A stretch of DNA of 64,000 bases from Moniliophthora roreri (lineage: Eukaryota; Basidiomycota; Agaricomycetes; Agaricales; Marasmiaceae), in the NCBI GenBank assembly GCA_001466705.2, contig LATX02000008.1, positions 87,478 through 151,477 of the forward strand. The letters run 5' to 3'. Below the pieces are notes generated by a model, which did not search any database, was not told the origin of the DNA, and saw only the letters and a list, made by a program, of their open reading frames with translations. Of this stretch, positions 35,131-44,875 are shown piece after piece. Every line of letters starts with the position of its first letter. The stretch's first letter is position 1. The translations under genes were made by a program, and so were the position numbers.

Positions 35131-38026
35131 ATGGCTTCTAGCACAGAAGAAAATCCAAAAGCTGAACTTTTTGCTATCCAGACCGACCTCTCCCAGTTTG
35201 CACCTCCCGCGCAACCTCGAGACGACTGTTTGGAAGCGCTCCTCGACCATGGCTACATCGGAAAAGATAAAGTAAAACGTTCTACACCTTCCACCCGACG
35301 GAGAACTATATTTCGATTTTGGCCTCGAGACCCCAACGGTGCCGTTCTTAGATGTTCACCCCCAGGCATGAGAGCACCCAACGCGACCAGCTTATGGGGT
35401 TCCACGCTCTACGACTTTTATCATACGAATCGTATACCAAGTGTTACATCTTCGGTGACCAAGACGACTGGAAACAAACTCATGAAATGGTGCAGGGAGA
35501 ATGGCGAGTTGGACTGGGCTCCGGATGAGATTGCATGGGCTGAGATGGAGGCTGGACCGAGGAAAATAGAGGGACCAAACCCAGTGGAGATGTACGAGGT
35601 TATGGTTGATATGAAGGTACCGCAAACAAAATGGGCAAAGAGTATTTTAGAGAGCCAGAAAGATTCTGATGATGTCGCAGTAAGTCGCGCTCTACCTCAC
35701 TCATGTTCGTGTTGATAGCTCATGTTGTTACGTACAGAACCACCGTACACCATTTCATCCATCGAGCTATCCACCACCGTACCCAACACCACCGTTCTCG
35801 TGTTCGTTACCCAGACTTGAAGAGACCGTGCCTATTCACCTTCTACCTCAAAAGCTCATCGTGCACGATCCCAATGACGTGTTGTGCGCTACCAATCCTC
35901 GACCTTCCTCCTCTGAACAAGAAAAGAAGCGCGACGGCGAATTCGTCGATATGTGGCCTTTTGACTCATCCAATCCGCTCGACCCCCAGGGGTACACGAC
36001 TCGAACATACGACCTCGATCTGTGTGCTGAAGCAAAAGCCAAAGTCGAAGAAACTCGTGCCTCTATTTCAGCCACTACTATTCCAACCGAAGAAACAGTG
36101 ATGCACATCTTCCCTTCTACGACACCTGGCCCAACCACCACACCACTTATTCGTGTCACAGTTCCTGCACGACCGCCCAAGCCAACTCATACCCCCGAGG
36201 CCCACCTCTACCTCACCATGCATCAAAAAAAGGGCCAAGGCAACCATTCGTACGTCTACGACGCGGAATGGGAGATACCCAGATGGTGGTTTGTCGATCC
36301 CACGATCTGCCTAGGGTGTGTTGAAGAGAAAGCCAGGGCGGTTTGGGAAGCTCAATTGACGAAACAAGGGCAAGGAGAAGAGAGTGGCGTCGTAGAAGTT
36401 GAGCGAGGATGTCGTGCCTGGTTTAACGTCGGAGAGGATGTGCCCGAGGACACGGAAGACTTGAAGAAGTACTTGGAGAAACTGGAGAAAAGTGCAGCAG
36501 AGATAGACGCGATGGATGTTGATGGAGAGAAGGCTAAGGGAGATGTTGATATGCATGAAACGACGTCTGCGGATATCGAGGAGACTGCCCCTAAGGGTGC
36601 GCAGCCTTTATCTTCCAAGCTCATTGGTGCATTCTCCGCCGCGGCTGCCTCTGTGGTGTCGATTCCTGATTCCGGTATCGTTCTCTACGATTCTGAGAAA
36701 CCACGGTCACCGACTACGCCAGAAGATTTCGAAATGGCTCCTCCTATAACGACTGCCCCTTTGGATGATGGTGTCGCCAAAGGCTCAGAGACCAGTATCC
36801 ACTCCAACGAGCCATCCACCACTTCTCCAACTTCTGCATTGCCTGAAACGGATAGCCTCTCACCTACCACCATATATATCCCTGTCTGCGCAATTCCCAG
36901 CGACGCACTTCGTGTTTGGCCTTCTCTTCCTGTACCCAAAGGCAAAGTGGTAGGCCAGGTCGAGAGGGAAATGAAGTACCTCGAGCCGGAAGAAGAGGTG
37001 ATCTACGACGTCACACATGAACATGTGGTTCGGGAGGTAAACGAGCAGAAGAGCCGCAGAAAAGCTGCTCAGGATGAGAAAGAGAAGGCTGGGAAACCAG
37101 AGACGCAGTGGTTGGACGATATGGTTCGGGAGGCGTACCAACGTCAAAGCAAGAAGGAAGAGGCAGAGGCAGAGGCAGAGGCAAAGCCATATGAAACCTT
37201 TGTCAAAGCCGGAACGGAGTTGGACGACACAGTTGTGAAGTATCTCTCCTACACTACGTATGCTGGAGAGATGCGTACCATCCACATCACCTCCGTTCCA
37301 TGGCTTCTACCTGGCGATGCGCCTTGCTCAAAACACCCTCGGTCTTCCTCCATCACTCCCGAACCAGTCGATGTCGAAAATGGTTTCCTATCCTCTCCGT
37401 CTCCCCTGAACCTGCTGCAAAACCTCTCCAATACCCGTACACCACCAACAATGCGAGTCCAACTTACCGCCAAACTCGGTATGGAAGACGACTTGCACCT
37501 CAGCCGCGAAGGCCTCAACTACCAAAAGTTTGATCCAACCATATCGGAACACTGGACAGGATACAACGTTGCGTATCCATTACACGAGCCAACGCCCTGC
37601 GGGGCTATAACTCCCGCGTTTTACGGGTTTTATAAGCCTCGTGAGGAAGAGGACACGGAAGAATATCTATCCCCGATATTACTTTTGGAGGATTGTGGTC
37701 AGCCTATATCTCCAGAAACTCTCTGTTTGGACGACCGCTATGAATGTTCGGCGCTTGTGTTGCGGTTCCATTACCTTGGTTGGGCACAAGGTTCGTTCTA
37801 CCCAAGGAACATTTTGATGCGCCCGGATTCTGGAGGCGAGGAAGGAAGGAATAAGAGGAGGTTTAGGCTGATTGATTTTGGAAGAGCGTCGTATATTGTC
37901 GATAAAGAGGAGGCTGCTGGTGATGATGAGGAAGCCAAGAAGACGGCGAGGAATGAGTGGGACAAGGTGAGGTTTGAAGAGAAGTGTATGGTTGCGGGGA
38001 TTATGGCGTTGCCATTCCCGATGTGA
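35131..38026 (+). CDS. large kinase-like protein lacking the catalytic Asp
   Basis: Exon 1 35131-35679, a 58-base GT-AG intron, exon 2 35738-38026: about 945 residues. The C-terminal quarter looks like the end of a protein-kinase-like fold: HYLGWAQGSFYPRNILM occupies the catalytic-loop position and FRLIDFGRASYIV the DFG position. The loop has QGS where an active kinase has HGD or HRD, so phosphotransfer is unlikely. I recall the same degenerate loop in other Agaricomycete proteins, so this is probably a family trait. The middle is low-complexity and acidic with Pro/Ser/Thr-rich linkers, charged coiled-coil-like stretches (KKYLEKLEKSAAEIDAMDVD; KKEEAEAEAEAKPYE) and no membrane span. In 35279-35370 the frame used looks wrong (see findings). 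Role unknown; presumably scaffold or regulator. Confidence 0.6.
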
Positions 38027-38358
38027 TGGTGTTTTTGAGGAGCTTTCTTGTATGTTTTCCATGTAATTCCACTGTTACTGCTGTTGTCGTTGTTGTTGTT
38101 ATTACCACTGTTACGCTAACACATGTACTATATGTCTTGATATATCCAATGATGTAGATATTACATGAGCGTATATGAGGAGATATATGGGTATTGTCAA
38201 GATAGTAAGCGGGAGCAAGCGCATCGGGTGGTTTCAAAATCAATCAATGCCTGCAATTGACCCAGGCTCTCCAGCGTCAACGCCACCTTCGCTCTACTTC
38301 GAGGTATCATCCGATTCAGCCTCCGAATCACTAGCGTAAAACGCATCCGGAAGGTCGA
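38027..38358. other. convergent intergenic region
   Basis: 3' ends of the kinase-like and MYND genes. Contains a TTGTTGTTGTTATTACC run near 38085 and an acidic minus-strand frame (38294-38377) that may be the true MYND C-terminus. Confidence 0.4.
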
Positions 38359-40362
38359 TTACTCGCACGTCAACCATGGTACTGAGGCTCCCATGCCCAT
38401 CGAGGCTATAAATGACACCACAACTAATTCTTCACTCTCCACAGCGACACGGCTCTGATGCCGGATTATATTTGCGTAACCTGAGAGTCCGGCCACCCTC
38501 TTGTCCCGTACTATGGTTTCGACATCACTTATACTGAAATTCTTCGCGGACAGGAACTCTCCGTGGCAAAAGTCAAGAACGACGATGGTTCCCGGGAGTG
38601 GCAAGGGTGAAACGTCGTCTTGCTCGTCCGAGCCCTCGAAGTATTCAGACATAGCTTCAAAAATCGCCTCGCCGTGTTGTTGCACGTAGCGCCTTCCGAG
38701 CTCACCAAAGAAGAGCTGGTCTACATTCGAGGGTTGCCCCCAGTTTCGATCTATCAAAGTTCCAATATTATACTCTGATACGTCAAGAATTCTACACTTG
38801 CCACGGTACGACTTGATGATATTTGGACATGTTACACGATGACCACCGAATTTCCAGTTTCTTCTTGCGCATTCCCGGGAACAGTACCAGGTCCATTTAC
38901 ATGCCGAACAAACCAGGTATTGAGGAATGTCGTCCATACTTTCGTCTTCATTTGAATATTTGCTATGATTACCTACGAAATGCGGGCACTTACAGAATGA
39001 GGATGAGCATTCATGGTACAGATGGAAAAGGAGAATTCTTGGACATACCTTTGGGAACCCACACATATACAATGCCATTCTGCTCTCCATCAGACCCCGG
39101 TATATGTCGTGCATCTCCACTGCAATCCTCTTGCACTGTGTCCACTGTTCGCGTAGTCTATCTCCGACTACACGCGTTTGATCCTCGGGCATGTCGTCCC
39201 AATCTATCCCAGAGGCGTTGGCCTTCCTCATCGATTTTATAAACCGACGCAAGACTGACGGATAGACAAACTGAAAGGACATCACCGCTAGCAATACTGC
39301 AAACGATGCGGACACTCGATCATTTGTAGACGTGCTGGTGTTTTCCCTATTCCTTCCGAACCGGTAAAACCGAAGCGCTTTGAGAATGGCAAACACTAGA
39401 CCTCCATCCAATGATTCCATCACTATTATCGGAGAGATCTGAATTGAGATGGCAAGACATTCGACGGTGAGATTGACCACGTCATACGCATCCAAAAAGT
39501 CGTCGCCTGAATCCTCGGGCACATCACGTAACGTCTTTTCGCGGACGATGAGTGTGAAGAGAAGTCGAGTGAGAGCTTTGGGGCCTCCATTAAACACAAA
39601 GTAGTGGAATGCCGACCCGGACTTTCCATTTGCACAGGCCTGAAAAAGGAGCATGAAAACACGAAGAGATTCGAGTTTCATCGTGCGGTTCCAAGTGCGA
39701 ACACTGTTACATTGCCTGTGTATGTGGTGAATGAAGATCTGTGGGACTGGGCGTTTGAGAATCGTGAAATTGTCATCCAGCACCTTGAACAAATCATCTT
39801 TGGCACGGCGGAAAAACAACACCGAACCAAGCGCATGGCACCAGCTCGCCCACGAAAAGTGTCCGGCGTCGACCTGAAAGAGCATTGCCTTGAAGAGAAG
39901 TCTTGAAAAGTCCCGTGAAATCCGCTTCAGTTCGCATATGGCTTCCTGTTCATCGGGAGTATACATTGGGTATACAAGAAGCAGTGGCAGAATGCCAAAT
40001 ATGAGGTCGAGAAAATCTCGCCCCTCCAAACTGGATGGTACGGAGAAGTCCTTAGTTTCGGGAAGGAAGTTCTCAAGGAACATCTTGACCCAACCTCCAA
40101 TTACCGATGACCAGTTTTGTCGGATGAGAATAGCTGTGTCATTAGCGCTATGCGGCCTCTGTATAGTTGGCCTTCTGCGTTCCAAGTTCACATTACTTGC
40201 TAATGCACCAATGCACAGAAGAGCAGTGCGCAGCGTCCGGCTAGGATGCTCGAGGTCTGGAGTTGATGGTGGACGGCCGAGGCGTCGCAGAGTAGAAAGA
40301 GCTTGTGTATTGGTTGGATAAAGAAGGCAACCTTCGTCGATGAAGTCGTCAACGACCTGCAT
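38359..40362 (-). CDS. MYND-type zinc-finger protein, single exon
   Basis: The first in-frame ATG is at 40362 (MQVVDDFIDEGCLLYPTNTQ); upstream extension to 40434 has no ATG. About 667 residues, one exon. A helical, repeat-like N-terminal two thirds is followed by a MYND zinc finger: a Cys-rich segment CSSSFCKCPHF, then LVCSACKWTWYCSRECARRN and WKFGGHRVTC, giving the C-x2-C, YC-x3-C and H-x3-C pattern. MYND fingers mediate protein-protein interaction; partners unknown. After the finger comes a conserved C-terminal region (TIVVLDFCHGEFLSA, VAGLSGYANIIRH). The frame stops at 38359 after ASVPWLTCE. A disrupted relative lies at 60218-62374. Soluble, probably nuclear or cytoplasmic. Confidence 0.75.
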   Translation of the reverse strand: MQVVDDFIDEGCLLYPTNTQALSTLRRLGRPPSTPDLEHPSRTLRTALLCIGALASNVNLERRRPTIQRPHSANDTAILIRQNWSSVIGGWVKMFLENFLPETKDFSVPSSLEGRDFLDLIFGILPLLLVYPMYTPDEQEAICELKRISRDFSRLLFKAMLFQVDAGHFSWASWCHALGSVLFFRRAKDDLFKVLDDNFTILKRPVPQIFIHHIHRQCNSVRTWNRTMKLESLRVFMLLFQACANGKSGSAFHYFVFNGGPKALTRLLFTLIVREKTLRDVPEDSGDDFLDAYDVVNLTVECLAISIQISPIIVMESLDGGLVFAILKALRFYRFGRNRENTSTSTNDRVSASFAVLLAVMSFQFVYPSVLRRFIKSMRKANASGIDWDDMPEDQTRVVGDRLREQWTQCKRIAVEMHDIYRGLMESRMALYMCGFPKVCPRILLFHLYHECSSSFCKCPHFVGNHSKYSNEDESMDDIPQYLVCSACKWTWYCSRECARRNWKFGGHRVTCPNIIKSYRGKCRILDVSEYNIGTLIDRNWGQPSNVDQLFFGELGRRYVQQHGEAIFEAMSEYFEGSDEQDDVSPLPLPGTIVVLDFCHGEFLSAKNFSISDVETIVRDKRVAGLSGYANIIRHQSRVAVESEELVVVSFIASMGMGASVPWLTCE

Positions 40363-40483
40363 AGTAGGAAATGAGGAGAGGCAAATGGTGCGTCGAGATT
40401 GAAAGAACCCCGTGAGAACTTCTCGGCGAAACACGCGTCAGCCGGTCCGATCCTAGACCATTCACCGTTCCATTCGCCCGACT

Positions 40484-40619
40484 GGATTTCCCCACGGACA
40501 CTTTCCCGGCCTTTTTTTTTATTCCTTTTTGGGTCCTTTTCGGGGCAAAAAATGGCCGAAAGGCGCCCTAAAACGCAAAAAAGCCGGGAAAGTGGCAGGC
40601 AGGGTCCGTGGGGAAATCC
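40484..40619. mobile_element. 136-bp foldback (MITE-like) element
   Basis: The left end GGATTTCCCCACGGACA pairs with the right end TGTGG-free complement GGTCCGTGGGGAAATCC, and inner parts CTTTCCCGGCCTTTTTT and AAAAAAGCCGGGAAAG are also inverted copies, offset by a short insertion on the right (GGCAGGCAGG). The centre is about 20-30 bases. It could form a long hairpin. No clear target-site duplication. It lies upstream of the MYND gene. Confidence 0.6.
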
Positions 40620-41213
40620 TGATGCGCCGCCTAAGCGCCGGAATTGACTGAGACACGTTTAACGCGAAAGCCCGTCACGCCCACTCCCCATACACGTTCG
40701 GTGATACGTGTTCTCTCAAGTATAAAAGGCACTCACACCAACGACATACACCAAACTCACTTCCTATCCATTCCAACTATCTACCGATACATTCCAAGGA
40801 AAAGGTATATCGAAAGTCCCACTTCCCAAAAACCAACAAGCCAAAATTCCAAAGCGCTCACCGCCCGTAGGTAGGAGCAATGCATCGGGAACCTGTCTTC
40901 TTGGTCGTAGGCAGCGGGGAGAAGTGTAGGTACGAGGCGGAATGAGGAGAAGAATGCACAAGAAGATATGTAGGAAGGATAGGTGGTGAAAATGGTGGTG
41001 TAAATAGTAGAAAATAGTAGACGAGGGATGAGATGAGATGAGATGAGTAGGTGGTACATAGATGAGAGACAGAGAGAATAACAATAAGAACCAAGAGACA
41101 CTAACACTATAATAGAGTATGATCAATTGTCCGATTTTTCGACTGTGTGGTGAACAAGGGCGGCCAGGCGACATGTTCCTTCTCATCCCAACACCCCACA
41201 TACAGATGCGCGC
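40620..41213. other. intergenic
   Basis: No gene recognised. Includes GAGATGAGATGAGATGAG repeats near 41030. Confidence 0.35.
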
Positions 41214-42430
41214 TCAAGCCACCTCGACGCTCTCCGAGAGTAGACTCATCAGAGGCATCATAGGCGGGGCGCTGCTATCCGCTACACCTTCCAACAACAA
41301 GGTGGTATAATCAAAGAGATTATCACCACCTTCCAACCACGTCGCCGTGAAACCGCCCTCAGTCGACTCTATAGTGTCCATATTCCCAAAGCCCGTTATT
41401 CCTTCCAAACCCAAATCCATGCTTATACCCAAACCCAGATCCATCTGATTCGTCACCGTCGTCTGATCCTGGAGCGATGCCGAGGTCTGAACTTGTCCCT
41501 CTCCGGTAGAGTTGAAGAGATCAAAAGATGGTAGACTCTCTGACCTCTTCTCAGGGCCAGGTGAGGCACAGACGATCTCACGGAAGAGAGATTCCATGGT
41601 GGCATCGTCAACGACTGGTTCTTGAGGAGTGGTAATGGGAGCGGAGAAGGTGGTCTTGGTGTCGTCGAAAGAAGGGTTGAGCTGGAGTTGAGGCTCGAGT
41701 TCACCCGCTGCAGGGACACGCTGGGCTGCGTGGTCGCCACCCGTGCTAGGTGGCGAGTGAACTCTTGCTGAGACTCCATCTCTGGTAGAGGTGTCGACGC
41801 CACAAGATCTGGTGATGTGGTAGATGTTGAAGAGAACGAGAAATCGAGAGAGGTGTGAGATGGTGCGGGTGAGATGGGATATGCTGGTGCCATTGAATGT
41901 GTGGTTGGCGTTGAAGATGATGTTGGTTCATCTATTGGAGTCGATGATGATAATGTAGTAGAAGTGGTATTGGTAGTCGTGGTATTGGTGGGTGCAGGAG
42001 AAGGTTCTGATAATTTCAAAGAGCCCAAGACAGACTGAGAGGCATCGGCAGGTAAGACAGTGCCCTGAGCCGTAAAGGCTTTGACCACGACTTCCAACCC
42101 ACGCTCGAGAGATGCTATACGAGCTCTAAGCTCCTGATTCTCTCTGTCCTTTGCAGCGCTGTCCTCCTGGGTGTCAGGACTTGTGGTAGGAGGTAAACCT
42201 GCTCTGAGGCGCTTGTTCTCCTCCTCAAGTTCGACAACTCTACGTTCAAGATATGCGAACTGAGCCTTCCTGCGGTCTCTGGAATTTTGTGCAGCGATTC
42301 TGTTACGGTGAGCCCTGGCCTCTTTGCGTTCTTCTGAGGAGATTTCAGAACGAGGGCGCTTACGGGGATTAGAGGTTGAGGTTGATGGGGACGGTGATGG
42401 GGAATGAGGTTCTGATTTATGCGAGGACAT
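41214..42430 (-). CDS. HAC1/XBP1-type bZIP transcription factor (unfolded protein response)
   Basis: Activates ER-stress genes in the nucleus. ATG at 42430 begins MSSHKSEPHSPSPSPSTSTS. A basic region and leucine zipper follow: RNRIAAQNSRDRRKAQFAYL, then ERRVVELEEENKRL, close to the XBP1/HAC1 pattern AAQ-ARDRKKA-LE-VV-LEEEN. The first frame then becomes Ser/Thr/Pro-rich and ends in a low-quality tail (RSRIRRR, stop near 41453). The frame ending at 41214 encodes a much more plausible activation domain: ELEPQLQLNPSFDDTKTTF, MESLFREIVCASPGPEKRSE, and MDLGLEGITGFGNMDTIEST. The frame change falls near CTGCAGC (41707-41713), exactly the 7-base IRE1 loop consensus. The span assumes the two frames are joined by unconventional splicing, as in HAC1/XBP1; the 5' site was not found. 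Confidence 0.75.
41707..41732 (-). promoter_or_regulatory. candidate IRE1-type splice hairpins in the bZIP mRNA
   Basis: On the minus strand CACGCAGCCCAGCGTG (41717-41732) forms a 5-bp stem, and directly downstream CCCTGCAGCGGG presents the loop CTGCAGC (41707-41713), matching CNGCNGN, the consensus cut by IRE1 in HAC1/XBP1. The first hairpin's loop CAGCCCA misses the sixth-position G. Confidence 0.4.
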
Positions 42431-42505
42431 GGCGGTGGTGTGGTGGTGTTGGTGGTGGTGGTAGGAAGGAAAGAGGTAAGGAGACTGCGGAGTGCGCAGG
42501 ACGAG

Positions 42506-42544
42506 CTACGTGGTCGTTCGTGAAGAACCTGTGCACTGACGTGG
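42506..42544. promoter_or_regulatory. UPRE-like sites upstream of the bZIP gene
   Basis: CTACGTGG (42506-42513) and TGACGTGG (42537-42544) lie 75-115 bases upstream of the bZIP ATG. TGACGTGG is the known XBP1/UPRE core, so the gene could regulate itself, as known for HAC1. Confidence 0.4.
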
Positions 42545-43591
42545 CACGTAAATATTTTCCAAGTCAGGTGATATTTATCCAGATATGGCAAGGGTCTAGA
42601 ACTTGGCCTTTGAACACTGCCTGCATCGCAGAATCTTCGCATCTTATTCGCAACTGCTGGAGATTTTGTTTCAGTCAGGTGAGAATAAATCTTATCGTAT
42701 ACACATGCTCTGATTCTAAATACAGGTACAGGAGACACGAAAATGCAAGTCCAAGGACCGGAAGAAGTACTTCAAACAAAGTTCACTGAAATAATGCTCC
42801 GAGTTAAAGAGCGGCACAAAAGTGGCCTGGCATAAGGATCCATGCACCTTTGTGGTGGGATTCATGAGGATCCTGGAAACGGAAAAATGAAGTGATCAAC
42901 GGAGTCGCCCACTGTTGTTCATAGGCTAAACCTCGCCGAGTTTATGAAGTAGCTCGGCACCCAGTGCCCGATGGGACGTCGAGAAACCGGAGGTACCGTG
43001 TGTGTGTCTCTCTCTCTCTCACGCTGTCGATCTTGACTGATGAAGATGAAGGATATAGCGGGCTGGGTTAGTTCATGCGCATGTCGGTTAATTGACTTCT
43101 CTCGGCGTACCTAGCGATATGGATTGACAAAGGTTGACCGGTATCCAGTTGGTGCGCCTTTTGCGGCCGCCAAAATGAGGAAAAGTCCAAGGCAAGCTAG
43201 AGAAAGATGGCGGTGGGTGGGTTTCATTCTTTATCCTGGACTCATCCTGACCTTACTACCGACAGACATCTATACCTATTTGGAATGCTAACCTACTCGC
43301 ATATCGCTACGGCTACAAACGTGTCTGCGAGGACGATCACGGAACTCTGATCAACTCAGAATTACTCTCATTCCGCACCAGCGTTGCCGGCGGAATCGGC
43401 TGAGTAATTGTTACGGTTCGTTGCTCCCGTCATTGCATGCTGCAAGGCCTGATTCGTTTCTATTATTCTCTCACAGTCTTTGGAGAAGCATAATACTCAA
43501 GCTGAAGTGGAGAAGTCATCACTCATGTTTTCTCGTGTTACCGCAGTAATACACTTCGCCTATTCAGTTCCGACGGAACCCATCCAGTTTA
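42545..43591. other. intergenic
   Basis: Divergent region between the bZIP and SDR genes. Has a TGTGTGTGTCTCTCTCTCTC microsatellite near 43005; no gene recognised. Confidence 0.4.
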
Positions 43592-43598
43592 TATAAAA
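43592..43598 (+). promoter_or_regulatory. TATA box of the SDR gene
   Basis: TATAAAA 35 bases upstream of the ATG at 43633. Confidence 0.5.
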
Positions 43599-43632
43599 GC
43601 AAAGCCATGAGCTACTATACATCATCTCTAGA

Positions 43633-44875
43633 TGGCTGCTGTTCCCGCAACGAAGACTGCTTTAATCACGGGCGCAGGTACGCTTCATTTGTGACCGCAG
43701 TATTCTTTCTGATGTCTGACACATGATGCATCTACAGCCCAAGGTATTGGCTTCGGAATTGCACTCCAACTCGCCAGAGACGGCTACAATGTGGCCATCA
43801 ACGACATTTCCTCCAATGCTGAGAATGCCAATACGTCGTTGCAACAGCTAAAAGAAGTCACTGCATCTCATGGAGCGAAGGCTTCTTTATATCTAGGGGA
43901 CGTTTCTGATGAAGAGCAAGTGAAGAAGATGGTTGAGGATGTTGTGAAAGATTACGGGTTCTTGGACGTAGTGCGTAGCTCATATTGACAATCACCCTGA
44001 ATCGGAACTCACTTTCACTTGTAGATGGTAGCCAACGCAGGCATCGCTCTGCATCGGACACTAATCGACAGTATGTAAAGCTGCTTCAGGCTTTAGGGTT
44101 ATCGCGCTGACCCTCTTTCTCTCCGCAAGCCACATCAGAAGACTTGGACAAGGTCCTAGCCGTAAACTTCAAGGGTGTATTCTTCTGCTACAAGCATGCT
44201 GCGAAACAGATGATCGCACAAAGTCGACCAGGAAGGATAATCGGTGCTAGTTCTATCATGGGCAAACAGGGTCAGTATACAGTCATTCAGGACACATGAA
44301 ATCGACGAAACCGATGTTTGTTGCAGGTGGTCCGGTTTTATCTGTATACTCATCGACCAAGTTTGCTGTTCGGGGTCTCACCCAAAGTGCCGGTACGTCT
44401 TTCGTGATTCATTGCGCTCTTTGGGGACTAATCCACGATGTATAGCAAAGGAACTGGGACCTCACAAGATCACTGTCAACGCGTACGCGCCGGGGTGTAT
44501 CGAAACTGAGATGAGTAAGTCATTGCAAGCTAATGTTCGGAATTCATACCCGACTGACCCTCGTTAGTGGAACAATATGATTTTGTACACGCACAGAGGA
44601 CGGATGGCCAGGTTGGAGATCTGACGAAAGGTGTAAGTGACGATGACATGAAAGGAACTTTGATTTACCTGTGTATTAGCTCGCTACTTTGTCCTGCCTC
44701 GGATACAATGGGTCACCTTCTGAAGTCGCAAGTTTGGTATCATATTTGGCCTCCGATGCAGCGCACTTCATTACAGGTCAAACTGTAAGTTTCTTTGAGC
44801 GTCTATAAGGCACCAGTTGTTGACTTTCGGGCAATAACTTAGATATCGGTCAACGCTGGCTTGTTTTTCGACTGA
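43633..44875 (+). CDS. short-chain dehydrogenase/reductase, acetoin/diacetyl-reductase-like
   Basis: A classical SDR oxidoreductase using NAD(P)H, cytosolic. ATG at 43633 starts MAAVPATKTALITGA; after an intron AQGIGFGIALQLARDGYNVA completes the TGxxxGIG cofactor loop. Later exons carry VSDEEQVKKMVEDVV, MVANAGIALHRTLID (NAG motif), AVNFKGVFFCYKHAAKQM, RIIGASSIMGKQG (catalytic Ser), LSVYSSTKFAVRGLTQSA (Tyr-x-x-x-Lys) and KELGPHKITVNAYAPGCIET. Near the 3' end the correct frame reads GSPSEVASLVSYLASDAAHF and ITGQT, an intron, then ISVNAGLFFD and TGA at 44873-44875. About eight short introns. The overall pattern (EQYD after the ET-M exon, final GLFFD) matches the meso-butanediol dehydrogenase/acetoin reductase group, but substrate is inference. 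The gene appears intact. Confidence 0.88.

Noticed and set aside
40363..40434. Longer N-terminus for the MYND protein
   Set aside because: The upstream frame starts at GTG with no ATG before 40362.
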